From assembly GCF_019635455.1 (NCBI RefSeq), contig NZ_JAHBZJ010000002.1, positions 1 through 64,000 of the forward strand: a stretch of DNA of 64,000 bases. Direction: 5' to 3'. Of this stretch, positions 45,135 through 52,994 are shown piece by piece (the stretch's first letter is position 1; each line of letters begins with the position of its first letter). Under the pieces are notes generated by a model. It was not told the origin of the DNA. It did not search any database and worked only from the letters and a program-made list of their open reading frames with translations. The stretch comes from Sphingomonas sp. Lineage in GTDB: Bacteria > Pseudomonadota > Alphaproteobacteria > Sphingomonadales > Sphingomonadaceae. The translations under genes were made by a program, and so were the position numbers.

Positions 45135-45955
45135 TGCCCGCCGCCGATACCGCACCCACCTTTGACGGCGAAGCGATCATCCGCGTGCGCGGGCTGCGCA
45201 ACTGTTTCGGCGAACAGGTCATCCACGACAATCTCGACCTGGACGTGCGCCGTGGCGAGATTCTGGGCGTCGTCGGCGGATCGGGGACCGGCAAGTCGGT
45301 GCTGATGCGGTCGATCATCGGGCTGCAACAGCCGGATGAGGGATCAGTCCATGTGTTCGGCGACGATGTGCTGAACGCCAGCGACGACACCGAAATCGAC
45401 ATCCGCAAACGCTGGGGCGTCCTGTTTCAGGGCGGCGCGCTGTTTTCGACGCTTACCGTGTCGGAGAATGTCCAGGTTCCGCTCAAGGAATTCTACCCCC
45501 AGTTCGACCAGCAGCTGCTGGAGGAGATTGCCGCCTATAAGGTGGTGATGACCGGCCTGCCGCCCAATGCCGGACCCAAATATCCCGCCGAACTGTCGGG
45601 CGGCATGAAGAAGCGCGCCGGGCTCGCCCGCAGCCTTGCGCTGGACCCCGAACTCCTGTTTCTCGACGAACCGACGGCGGGACTCGACCCGATCGGCGCC
45701 GCCGCGTTCGACGAACTGACCCGCTCGCTTCAGCGGACGCTGGGTCTCACCGTGTTCCTCATCACCCACGATCTCGATTCGCTTTACGCCATCTGTGACC
45801 GTGTGGCGGTTCTGGCGGACAAGCGGGTGATCGCGGTCGGCACCATCGACGAACTTCTCGCGTTGGATCATCCGTGGATCCAGGAATATTTCAACGGCCC
45901 GCGCGGCCGCGCTGCGGTATCCAGCGCGGAACGGGCGGCGGCCAAGGGGGCATAA
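45134..45955 (+). CDS. mlaF: MlaF-type lipid ABC ATPase
   Basis: A 273-residue ABC ATPase: Walker A VVGGSGTGKSVLMRSIIGL, Q-loop LFQGGALFSTLTVSENV, signature LSGGMKKRAGLARSLALDP, Walker B LLFLDEPTAGLDP and switch His in FLITHDLDS. The LSGGMKKR and ALFSSLTV-type wording is that of MlaF (Ttg2A). It energises the permease upstream and MlaD downstream; 3 bases separate it from the next gene. Confidence 0.94.
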   Translation: MPAADTAPTFDGEAIIRVRGLRNCFGEQVIHDNLDLDVRRGEILGVVGGSGTGKSVLMRSIIGLQQPDEGSVHVFGDDVLNASDDTEIDIRKRWGVLFQGGALFSTLTVSENVQVPLKEFYPQFDQQLLEEIAAYKVVMTGLPPNAGPKYPAELSGGMKKRAGLARSLALDPELLFLDEPTAGLDPIGAAAFDELTRSLQRTLGLTVFLITHDLDSLYAICDRVAVLADKRVIAVGTIDELLALDHPWIQEYFNGPRGRAAVSSAERAAAKGA

Positions 45956-45958
45956 GGG

Positions 45959-46933
45959 ATGGAAACCCGGTCAAACCATGTTCTGGTCGGCGCGGTGGTG
46001 CTGATCCTGCTCGCCGTGCTGGCGCTGTTCGCGGTGTGGCTGGCCCGCGTGAACACGTCGAAGGAAAATGAATATGACATTTTCTTCAAACAGGCGGTCG
46101 ATGGCGTGAACAAGGGGTCGGCGGTGGCCTTTTCCGGCGTTCCCGTCGGCCAGGTGAAGGAAATCGCGCTTTTCCCCCCCGACCCCAGCCTGGTGCGGGT
46201 GCGCATCGCGGTGAATCGCGACGTGCCGGTGCTTCAGGGTACGACCGCGACGATCCAGGGCGTCGGTTTCACCGGGGTCAGCCAGATCCAGCTCGACGGC
46301 GCGGTCAAGGGCGCGCCGCCGATCGAGTGTCCGGAAACCAATCCGCGCAGCGTCTGCCCGCTGGGCGTGCCGGTGATCCCCACCAAACAGGGCGGCCTGG
46401 GCGCGCTGCTCAACACCGCGCCGCGCCTGCTCGAACGGCTTTCGACCCTGACCGAACGGCTCACCGAACTGCTTTCGGACAAGAATCAGGCGTCGATCAG
46501 CGGCATTCTTCAGAATACCAACCGCCTGACCGGCGAGCTGGCCAAGGGCGCACCGGACCTGCGCGCGGCGATCGCCGAATTGCGCAATACGGTGAAACAG
46601 GCCGGCTATGCCGCCGAACAGATCGGCAATGTATCAAAGACGACCGACCAGATGCTGTCGCAGGACATCCGCCCGGCGATGGGTGACCTGCGCAAGGCGA
46701 TCGCCTCTGCCGACAAGAGCATGAAGGCGCTGGAAGTGACGCTGGGCAAGGCCGATCGCGGGATCGACGCGGTGTCGAACAAGACCATTCCCGAGGTCAA
46801 CCAGCTGATCCTCGACCTGCGCCAGATGTCCGCCGCCCTCTCCTCCGTGGCCGAGAAGATCGACCGCGAAGGCGCGGGGTCGATCCTCGGGTCGCCCAAG
46901 CTGCCCGACTATGATCCGAAAAAGAAGAAGTGA
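45959..46933 (+). CDS. mlaD: MlaD-type MCE-domain lipid-binding protein
   Basis: A 324-residue protein with one N-terminal membrane helix (VGAVVLILLAVLALFAVWLA) and an MCE domain (DIFFKQAVDGVNKGSAVAF, SGVPVGQVKEIALFPPDP, VGFTGVSQIQLDGA), then a long helical C-terminal region. MCE proteins form hexameric rings that pass lipid between the membranes. The C-terminal helices exceed those of E. coli MlaD and are more like alphaproteobacterial forms. Confidence 0.92.
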   Translation: METRSNHVLVGAVVLILLAVLALFAVWLARVNTSKENEYDIFFKQAVDGVNKGSAVAFSGVPVGQVKEIALFPPDPSLVRVRIAVNRDVPVLQGTTATIQGVGFTGVSQIQLDGAVKGAPPIECPETNPRSVCPLGVPVIPTKQGGLGALLNTAPRLLERLSTLTERLTELLSDKNQASISGILQNTNRLTGELAKGAPDLRAAIAELRNTVKQAGYAAEQIGNVSKTTDQMLSQDIRPAMGDLRKAIASADKSMKALEVTLGKADRGIDAVSNKTIPEVNQLILDLRQMSAALSSVAEKIDREGAGSILGSPKLPDYDPKKKK

Positions 46934-46941
46934 GAGCATCC

Positions 46942-47532
46942 ATGAAAAAGCTCCTCATCCTCGCGCTCCTGCCGCTGGGCGGCTGCATCAGCTTCGGTTC
47001 GGAGCCGCCACCCTCGCTGCTCACCATCAGTTCCACCGCGCAGGTCGCGGTCGGAGAGACCAGGCGTTCGGACTCGGCGCGCTCGATCACGGTGACCGCG
47101 CCGGTCGTGTCGCAGGAACTCGCCGTGACCCGCGTACCGGTCCGTTCGGGCGATACCAGCATCGCCTATCTCAAGGACGCACAATGGGTGGAGCCGCCCG
47201 CGCGGCTGTTCGCGCGCCTGCTCTCCGACACCGTCTCCACCCGGACCGGCCGGATCGTGCTGACGCTGCGCCAGTCGATTTCCGACCCCGGGGCGCGGCT
47301 GGGCGGCGAACTGCGCTTCTTCGGCGTCGATGCCGCGCGGCGGGAGGCGGTGGTGACCTATGACGCGACGCTGATCCGCGAACGCGCGAAGGGCGCCGAG
47401 GCCGGTTTCGAGAAACGTCGTTTCGAAGCGCGCGTGCCGCTTGCCGCCATCGAGCCGGCCGCTGCCGGCACCGCGATCAACACCGCCGCGAACCAGGTCG
47501 CGGACGAAGTCGCCGACTGGGTCGGTCGATAG
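46942..47532 (+). CDS. ABC-transport auxiliary lipoprotein (PqiC-like)
   Basis: A 196-residue predicted outer-membrane lipoprotein: signal MKKLLILALLPLGGCISFG with lipobox LGGC, followed by DUF330/PqiC-like text (LDVRRG-style variants are absent, but VTAPVVSQELAVTRVPVRSG and AQWVEPPARLFARLLSD match the family pattern). Such proteins sit at the outer membrane and complete MCE transport lines. It starts 8 bases after mlaD and is the last gene of the operon. The start at 46942 is set by the signal. Confidence 0.82.
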   Translation: MKKLLILALLPLGGCISFGSEPPPSLLTISSTAQVAVGETRRSDSARSITVTAPVVSQELAVTRVPVRSGDTSIAYLKDAQWVEPPARLFARLLSDTVSTRTGRIVLTLRQSISDPGARLGGELRFFGVDAARREAVVTYDATLIRERAKGAEAGFEKRRFEARVPLAAIEPAAAGTAINTAANQVADEVADWVGR

Positions 47533-47557
47533 GGGCCGGCCGCCAGCTTCTGGCCCC
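47532..47557. terminator. Putative stem between convergent mla and cyclophilin genes
   Basis: GGGGCC (47532-47537) pairs with GGCCCC (47552-47557) around a 14-base loop that can itself fold. It lies right after the stop of the auxiliary lipoprotein gene and before the end of the convergent PPIase gene. No T-run follows, so it is only a tentative terminator. Confidence 0.3.
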
Positions 47558-47581
47558 GATCCCGGCTCCTGCCTCCCATCA

Positions 47582-48472
47582 TCAAAGGGCGCGGCGCACC
47601 GGCGGCATGACGTTGCAGATATCGGCACCGCCGGCCGGCAGGGTGAAAAAGGGCGGCTCGCGGTTTTCGCGCGCCCGCACCCATGCGGCGAATCGGGCAT
47701 TGTCTGCCGCGCGATATTCGAAGCGCGGCCGCGCCTTAGTCGGCAGCTCGCTCGCCAGCCGCACGCTGACGATCGGAACATAGCGCGCGGGATCCTCGTA
47801 CAATCCCAGGCCGCCGCCGGTGCCGCGCGGCAGCGATGAGAGGTGTTCGATCCCGTCGATCACCCGACCGACGATCGCGATGTTGCGATCGAGATGGCGC
47901 GGCCCATGGCCGATCACCGCATAGAGATCGCCGCCGCTGCCGGTGCTGGGGGCGAGATCGCGCGCGACGCCGACCATGCCATAGCAATGCGGCATCCACG
48001 CCACCTTGCCGTTGGTGGCCAGCGGCCACCCGTCCGCGCTGTGTCCCGCTCTGATCGAATAGGGATCGCGCCGCGCCAGCCGCGTGACCGCATCGTACCG
48101 CGCCCAGTCATATTCCGCCGGCGGCTGCGCAACGACGCCCGGCGGCAGCGGCTTCTTCTCGCTCGCATCGCCCCATTGCACGACATAATTGTCATGCACG
48201 CGATAGATGGTCTCGCCATCCCACCAATGCGCACGCGCCAGCGCGCGAATATTGGCCACATGCGCCGGTGCGTAGCGCGGCGCCAGGCGGATCACGATCC
48301 GGCGCCGGTCGGTCAGCGTCATCACCAGCAACTCGTCGGCGGGAATCGGCTTCCAATCGGTCGGCAGCGGATCCGACGGCTTGGGCGGTGCGGCGGTCGA
48401 AGAGGGCGCCGGGGCAGGCGCGACAGGCTGAGCCTGCGGCGCGAACGCAAGGGCGAGAAGCAGCGGAACCAT
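47582..48472 (-). CDS. Cyclophilin-type peptidyl-prolyl isomerase, exported
   Basis: A 296-residue protein with an N-terminal signal-like stretch (MVPLLLALAFAPQAQP) and a Pro/Ala-rich linker, then a cyclophilin domain: RIVIRLAPRYAPAHVANIRA, WWDGETIYRVHDNYVVQWGD, MPHCYGMVGVARDLAPSTG, GGDLYAVIGHGPRHLDRNIA. It would isomerise X-Pro bonds in the periplasm. The insertion between the first and second halves (about 35 residues with SEKKPLPPGVVAQ) is longer than in the minimal form. It ends near the tRNA-Ser gene on the left side. Confidence 0.88.
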   Translation of the reverse strand: MVPLLLALAFAPQAQPVAPAPAPSSTAAPPKPSDPLPTDWKPIPADELLVMTLTDRRRIVIRLAPRYAPAHVANIRALARAHWWDGETIYRVHDNYVVQWGDASEKKPLPPGVVAQPPAEYDWARYDAVTRLARRDPYSIRAGHSADGWPLATNGKVAWMPHCYGMVGVARDLAPSTGSGGDLYAVIGHGPRHLDRNIAIVGRVIDGIEHLSSLPRGTGGGLGLYEDPARYVPIVSVRLASELPTKARPRFEYRAADNARFAAWVRARENREPPFFTLPAGGADICNVMPPVRRAL

Positions 48473-48558
48473 TGCGACACGCTGACACGCCGGCAGGCAC
48501 AGCGCAACGCTTGCGGAGCGCGCGTCAAGCCACTAGGGCAGCGCGTTCCAGCGTATGC

Positions 48559-48649
48559 GGAGCGGTGGCCGAGTGGTCGAAGGCGCTCGCCTGGAAAGTG
48601 AGTATACGGCAAAACCGTATCGAGGGTTCGAATCCCTCCCGCTCCGCCA
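48559..48649 (+). tRNA. tRNA-Ser (GGA)
   Basis: A 91-base cloverleaf with encoded CCA. Acceptor GGAGCGG (48559-48565) pairs with CCGCTCC (48639-48645). The anticodon loop CTGGAAA gives GGA, reading serine codons UCC/UCU. The long variable arm (TATACGG...CCGTATC) and the TTCGAAT T-loop are those of tRNA-Ser. Its last 14 bases recur at 50997-51010, so it is the integration site of the small island that follows. Confidence 0.95.
48636..48649 (+). repeat. Left attachment repeat (in tRNA-Ser 3' end)
   Basis: CTCCCGCTCCGCCA, the tRNA 3' end including CCA, is found again at 50997-51010. Direct repeats of a tRNA 3' end bracket elements put in by tyrosine integrases. Confidence 0.8.
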
Positions 48650-48712
48650 TTTACCTAATAAAATCAACAACTTAGAAGGCGCAAAGCCGAACTAGCCAAC
48701 ATCCCGGCCATC

Positions 48713-49483
48713 TTAAAGATACGGTTTGCCCACAGGTATTTCGGCATCATTCGGCCAAAGAGCGGCCAATCCGTCGCTCGCCAATCTCGCCTTTCGTGCT
48801 TTCAACGCAGCGATGCAGCAGTCCCACGCCGAGCCGGACCACGCTTCGGGCCGGTCGGCATCCGGCCAAAGCAGCAGCGCGGCGGTTACGTCCGTCGAGT
48901 AGTGCGGCACGATTTCGCCGACAGCATCACCTTCGCGATGCCCGACAAGCACGGTTTCGCCTTTCTTGCCGGTCTTCGGCGTGACGATAGTTCCGACCTG
49001 CCGTTCGAAGCGCCATAACAGGCTCCACAGGCTAACGTCGTTATAGCGCGACGGATCAGACGCCGATGACGACGATTCGGCCATCGCTCGTATGCGGCGT
49101 CCATATTCGCGATTGATGCTGGCTACGGTGCGTCGCTGTTCACAGCGATCTAGCCAAGCTTCGGTGGCGGCTTCGCTGGCCACCGGGAACGGCCATTCTA
49201 ATGCGGGCGGATCGCGCCCCAAGACTTCGCAAAGCGCCTCAATCTCAATGGCTACGCAGTCGCGGCATAGTTCGTCGCCAAGGAACCATTCACCGATCAC
49301 CTGATGGTCGGCAAGATTCAGAAGCATCGTTTCTTCATCATGTCCCGCGTCGGGGATCACGGCGACCAGCGCAACGGTGCATTCGTCGGTCATTTCAATC
49401 TGGCGGCGACGCTTATCAACGTCCACGCTGCGTCCGATTTTGATGAAGCCGACATGGTTCTGCATGACGTAAAGCGATGACAT
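48713..49483 (-). CDS. GIY-YIG nuclease-family protein (T5orf172/MUG113 type)
   Basis: A 256-residue protein whose N-terminus MSSLYVMQNHVGFIKIGRSV, then DVDKRRRQIE, shows the GIY-YIG fold seen in T5orf172/MUG113 proteins: the first strand LYVMQN, the second VGFIKIGRS, and the Arg-rich helix. The remaining 160 residues were not recognised. Such proteins are common in phages and defence islands and are presumed nucleases. It starts at 49483, 16 bases after the hypothetical gene upstream. Function in the island is unknown. Confidence 0.75.
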   Translation of the reverse strand: MSSLYVMQNHVGFIKIGRSVDVDKRRRQIEMTDECTVALVAVIPDAGHDEETMLLNLADHQVIGEWFLGDELCRDCVAIEIEALCEVLGRDPPALEWPFPVASEAATEAWLDRCEQRRTVASINREYGRRIRAMAESSSSASDPSRYNDVSLWSLLWRFERQVGTIVTPKTGKKGETVLVGHREGDAVGEIVPHYSTDVTAALLLWPDADRPEAWSGSAWDCCIAALKARKARLASDGLAALWPNDAEIPVGKPYL

Positions 49484-49499
49484 GCGAGGATAGTCCAGC

Positions 49500-49964
49500 T
49501 TAGAAATCAGGGTTCTTGTAGGCTTCGAACAGGTGCGCGAGTAGGCGAAGTGCCGGACGCCCTTGCCGCGCCTCCATCCCGTCATGCCCGCCTTCGATGA
49601 TCGCGGGAAACGTTGGATGTTTCGCTTGCAATGCGAACGTGTTCTTCAGGTCGATGCGAACTTTCGCTTCCGACAATCCGAACGCCGTCGTTGCGAACTG
49701 CACGAAGCCCATTTCGATGATGCTTGGACCAACCTTCTGCCGAACTTCCAACGGAAAGTCGCAAGTTAGGGCGTCATAAGCACCGAACACATAGTATCGC
49801 GTATAGGCGTCTTCCCAGACTTCGGCCAAGTCGGCGTCGAAGTTATCGACCGCAAATTGCAACTGTGCCGTCACAGCTTGGTCGATAAGCTTTCCGCCGT
49901 TCGCGATTCGACCAGCGAAATCAGCCTTCAAATCCCTATGCTTATCTTTTCCGAAGCCGAACAT
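49500..49964 (-). CDS. Hypothetical protein of the tRNA-Ser island
   Basis: A 154-residue soluble, mostly helical-looking protein: MFGFGKDKHRDLKADFAGRI, FDADLAEVWEDAYTRYYVFG, GFVQFATTAFGLSEAKVRID. No family was recognised. A strong GGGGGAACGC precedes the ATG at 49964, so that start was taken. It is followed 16 bases later by the GIY-YIG gene, hinting at a two-gene unit. A defence role is only a guess from the neighbour. Confidence 0.7.
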   Translation of the reverse strand: MFGFGKDKHRDLKADFAGRIANGGKLIDQAVTAQLQFAVDNFDADLAEVWEDAYTRYYVFGAYDALTCDFPLEVRQKVGPSIIEMGFVQFATTAFGLSEAKVRIDLKNTFALQAKHPTFPAIIEGGHDGMEARQGRPALRLLAHLFEAYKNPDF

Positions 49965-50200
49965 GCGTTCCCCCGTATGCTTGCCGCTTGATCGCACGAT
50001 GCGACCGAACTTCCAACGTGTGTTCCTTCAAAGCGACGAAGGCGGATATGCCGTCCGTCGAACTTCATTGATTTCATTGACATTTTCGACCTCCTGCTGA
50101 TTTCGGCCAACATACCGGCCAACTTGTTCACAGATTCCCGTCTTTAGCTACGTTTGCGCTCAATGGCGTTCGGGTTACATTCGCTGTTCGACAAACTGCG

Positions 50201-50980
50201 ATGGCATCTACGATGAAGCTTTATCGCCAGCGAGAATGGGCGGCTTATCGCCGGGAGCAGATCAAGCTGCACGGCGGCGTGTGCGCCCATTGCCTTCGCA
50301 GCGGCGATGAAGTCGTTCTGCAAGTCCATCACGAAAGCTACGTGAAAGGCCGCTTGCCGTGGGAATACCCCTACGACGAATGCACTGTCCTATGTCGCGG
50401 TTGCCATGCCAAGGAACATGGCGAAATCATGCCGTCGAAGGATTGGGAGTTCGTCGGCGAAGATGACCTTGGCGGGCTTGATGGCGAGTGCGAATATTGT
50501 GGGAAGGAACTGCGCTATACCCACATGGTGACGCACCCGAATTGGGGAACCATGATCGTCGGCGAAAAATGCTGCGACAATCTTACCGAAAGCACGGCCA
50601 GCACCGGGAAGGCGTCCAAGTCGATCGCGGACCCCTGCGGCCTCCACAGCGTCCCACAGCGGCGTTACCGGGTCGTCCAGCCCCACGACCGCGCACAGCA
50701 GCAGCTTGTCGCCAGGCGCATTCCTACGCCACGGCAGTTCAAGCTTCGCGTCCTCAAGCCGGAACATCAAATGGTCCAGCCGGAAGAACGCCCGCTGTTG
50801 CGACGGCGGCGGTCCCGACAGGTCGGCGACTTCGGGCAGCGATACGCCCGCCGATTGGTCGAGCGGCACGAACAAGGGCAAAGCATGTTCGTGGAAATCG
50901 TCGGTTGGCGCGAGAGACATTTATGGTCATTAACCATCTATTTTTGCTCAATAAATATGGGCGCCAGTAAACGCCGATAG
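50201..50980 (+). pseudogene. HNH endonuclease gene with a foreign antisense tail
   Basis: The first 130 codons form a zinc HNH protein: VCAHCLRSGDEVVLQVHHES, then CTVLCRGCHAKEHGE, and a second zinc knot GECEYCGKELRYTHMV with VGEKCCDNLTES. After about base 50590 the frame stays open to 50980 but the amino acids turn low-complexity and Arg/Gln-rich (for example RRRYRVVQPHDRAQQQ), as expected when reading the wrong strand of a GC-rich gene. The natural reading is that the HNH gene was broken at about 50590 and fused to part of another gene lying on the opposite strand. The HNH part may still be made, with an extra tail. ATG at 50213 is an alternative start. Confidence 0.7.
50590..50920 (-). pseudogene. 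Fragment of an unidentified gene, opposite strand
   Basis: From an ATG at 50920 the minus strand reads MSLAPTDDFHEHALPLFVPL, RAFFRLDHLMFRLEDAKLEL, GDKLLLCAVVGLDDPVTPLW: normal protein composition, with G or C at most third positions. After about base 50590 the frame continues only as the reverse complement of the HNH gene. This is therefore the front piece of a gene cut at the same point as the HNH gene. The family was not recognised. The plus-strand tail and this frame cannot both be selected proteins, so the minus strand is favoured here. Confidence 0.5.
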
Positions 50981-50996
50981 ACACCCCTAGAGCGGA

Positions 50997-51010
50997 CTCC
51001 CGCTCCGCCA
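50997..51010 (+). repeat. Right attachment repeat
   Basis: CTCCCGCTCCGCCA matches the end of tRNA-Ser (48636-48649) exactly. The base before it (A) differs from the tRNA (C), so the identity ends at 14. Confidence 0.8.
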
Positions 51011-51092
51011 CTTCATCGGTTCAGGTCGCGCATCGAACGGGCGAGATTCAAGAGGGTCGCCCGCGCCGCGTTTGCGTGATAGCGACCGGCGG

Positions 51093-51758
51093 GTGAAGAA
51101 GGCCGATATCTTCGAATTCTTCGAGCGTCTCGCCGAAGCCAATCCGCATCCGGAGACGGAACTTGAATCCGTCAACGACTTCACCCTGCTCGTCGCCGTC
51201 GTCCTTTCCGCACAAGCGACCGATGCCGGCGTCAACAAGGCGACGAAGCGGCTGTTCGCGCAGGTCGATACGCCGGAAGGGATGATCGCCCTGGGCGAGG
51301 ACGGGCTGAAGCAGCACATCAAGACGATCGGCCTGTTCAACAGCAAGGCAAAGAATGTCATCGCGCTCAGCCAGGCGCTGGTCGCGTACCACGACAGCCG
51401 GGTCCCCGCCGATCGCGACGCGCTCGAGGCGCTTCCCGGAGTCGGGCGAAAGACCGCCAATGTCGTGCTGAACGTCGCGTTCGGCGCGGAAACCTTTGCG
51501 GTCGACACCCATATTTTCCGCGTCGGCAACCGCACCGGCCTGGCGCGCGGCAAGACGCCGCTGGCGGTGGAAAAGAAGCTGGACAAGGCGGTGCCGCAAC
51601 CCTTTCGCCTGCACGCCCATCACTGGCTGATCCTGCACGGCCGTTATGTGTGCAAGGCACGCACGCCCGAATGCTGGCGCTGTCCCGTCGCCGATCTGTG
51701 CGCGTACAAGCCCAAAACCCTCGCGCCAAAGACCCCGGGGAAATCCGCGAGAGCGTAA
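51093..51758 (+). CDS. nth: Endonuclease III
   Basis: A 221-residue DNA glycosylase/AP lyase for oxidised pyrimidines: [20 protein letters not shown], helix-hairpin-helix [17 protein letters not shown] with the catalytic Lys, [13 protein letters not shown] with the catalytic Asp, and the iron-sulfur cluster cysteines [17 protein letters not shown] (C-x6-C-x2-C-x5-C). A GTG at 51093 starts the conserved part ([20 protein letters not shown]); a TTG at 51072 would add seven residues. The island repeat ends 82 bases upstream, so the insertion may have changed the promoter. Confidence 0.94.
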   Translation: MKKADIFEFFERLAEANPHPETELESVNDFTLLVAVVLSAQATDAGVNKATKRLFAQVDTPEGMIALGEDGLKQHIKTIGLFNSKAKNVIALSQALVAYHDSRVPADRDALEALPGVGRKTANVVLNVAFGAETFAVDTHIFRVGNRTGLARGKTPLAVEKKLDKAVPQPFRLHAHHWLILHGRYVCKARTPECWRCPVADLCAYKPKTLAPKTPGKSARA

Positions 51759-51810
51759 CGCGCAAAACGGCTGGCGCACCGCATCGCGCTTTGCTAGGCG
51801 CGTTGCCCAC

Positions 51811-51887
<77 letters not shown>

Positions 51888-52064
51888 AATTTTTCAATGA
51901 CTTATCGTGCCATGTGCGCCGTTCGCCTTGCGGGGGTAAGGACCAGGGTAGGACGCGCCGCACGAATCGGGCTTGGATGGTCCTAAGCCTTGCAGAGGCT
52001 TCCCGCTGTCGCCTGAAGCGTCAAGCTGGCGGTTGGAATGGCGGCTTCTGGCGGCTCGCTCAAA

Positions 52065-52092
52065 TGTCCGATTTGAGGGTGGGAAGCGGACA
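52065..52092. repeat. Short inverted repeat upstream of the DUF4304-like gene
   Basis: TGTCCG (52065-52070) and CGGACA (52087-52092) are inverted repeats with 16 bases between. They lie 24 bases ahead of the next gene in a 228-base gene-free spacer that otherwise shows nothing clear. Repeats of this type (TGTCCG-x-CGGACA) occur in many sphingomonad intergenic regions; the function is unknown. Confidence 0.35.
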
Positions 52093-52115
52093 ATCGCCTG
52101 AGTAGCATCGTCAGG

Positions 52116-52736
52116 ATGGCCGGAGAGCACGCCAAGATTATTGCCGCCGCCGCCAAAGCAACCCTTGGGCCGATGGGCTTCAAGAGGCAGGGCCAAACGC
52201 GCCTTTGGATATTAGATCATGGGCTTTGGCTGAACACCGTAGGGTTCAGGCCAAGCCAGTGGTCGGTGAGTGTCGATCTTGATAACGCTGCCCATTGGCT
52301 GTGGGCCGGACACGGCTTCATGAGCCTAGACTACTTCGTTCGCGGATCACACGCGTCTTTTGAGGACGAGGATCAGTTCCGCGCAGCGGTTGCGCAGATT
52401 GCTGACGAAGCGGCATCCCGCGCCAAACAACTTGAAAGCCAATTCTTCTCGTTCGACGCAATCGCAGGTTTTGTGATCCAACAGGCGCTGGATAGCGAGA
52501 ATATGCGCCCAAGTTGGTTCGGCTACAGAGCGGGGCTAGCTTGCGGCATTCTGGGGAAGCCGAAAAAAGCCGAAGACTTTCTGCGTGGCATCACTGACCC
52601 AAGGGTTGTTCCCCATGCGGCTCCATTTTTGGCGTTGGTCAGCAACCCGCTCGAATTTCGGTCAAGGGTCAACGAACTTGTCGCGCAACAGCGTGCCGCA
52701 TTGAAGCTGCCCGCGTTGGAGTGCGATCCATTCTAA
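52116..52736 (+). CDS. DUF4304-like protein
   Basis: A 206-residue protein opening MAGEHAKIIAAAAKATLGPM, then GFKRQGQTRLWILDHGLWLN and VGFRPSQWSVSVDLDNAAHW. The pattern of a short helix, then a strand-rich part that begins GFKRxGxxxxW, is that of DUF4304, a family of unknown function often found in mobile regions. Codon use looks less GC-rich than that of its neighbours, consistent with transfer. It lies after tRNA-Arg and before a transposase scrap. Confidence 0.7.
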   Translation: MAGEHAKIIAAAAKATLGPMGFKRQGQTRLWILDHGLWLNTVGFRPSQWSVSVDLDNAAHWLWAGHGFMSLDYFVRGSHASFEDEDQFRAAVAQIADEAASRAKQLESQFFSFDAIAGFVIQQALDSENMRPSWFGYRAGLACGILGKPKKAEDFLRGITDPRVVPHAAPFLALVSNPLEFRSRVNELVAQQRAALKLPALECDPF

Positions 52737-52871
52737 AGTCCGCCATGGCGTCGTTAGCGGAATGTCGGCTTTTTGCCAAAGTCTCGGCTGGCGAGCAGCC
52801 CGAAGCCAATTTCCAACTTCCTTAGCGCGGTCGCTCAACCGGCCCTTGCGTCCAACCAGCGCGCCACAGCT

Positions 52872-52994
52872 CATCGTCGGCTGGCTGTCATTAGCGTCGT
52901 TGAAGACGTCGTGATGGACGATGAGACCGGTTTCGACATCGACCACGCTCCGCATGCCCGACCGTTTCTCCGTTTCCCGGATATGCCGGTTAGG
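52872..52994 (-). pseudogene. Probable transposase scrap (IS1182-like)
   Basis: On the minus strand a short stretch reads GMRSVVDVETGLIVHHDVFN followed by DANDSQPTMS. The pattern VDxxTGLIVHHDVxNDANDxxQ is common in transposases of the IS1182/IS5 group. Nothing on either side continues such a protein, and no terminal repeats were found, so this is a remnant. It abuts the end of the acyl-CoA dehydrogenase gene. Identification rests on one short motif. Confidence 0.45.

Larger units (their letters stand above)
48650..50996. mobile_element. 2.35-kb integrase-less island at tRNA-Ser
   Basis: The stretch between the two 14-base repeats is visibly AT-richer than its surroundings and holds a GIY-YIG protein gene and an unknown gene on the minus strand, an HNH gene on the plus strand and a reverse-strand gene fragment. 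No integrase, transposase or recombinase was found, so it is either a decayed remnant or a satellite-like element mobilised in trans. nth begins less than 100 bases to the right of the right-hand repeat. Confidence 0.72.

Noticed and set aside
50144-50332. Minus-strand frame of about 60 codons overlapping the start of the HNH gene
   Set aside because: Its composition is that of an antisense shadow and the HNH reading on the plus strand has clear zinc motifs.
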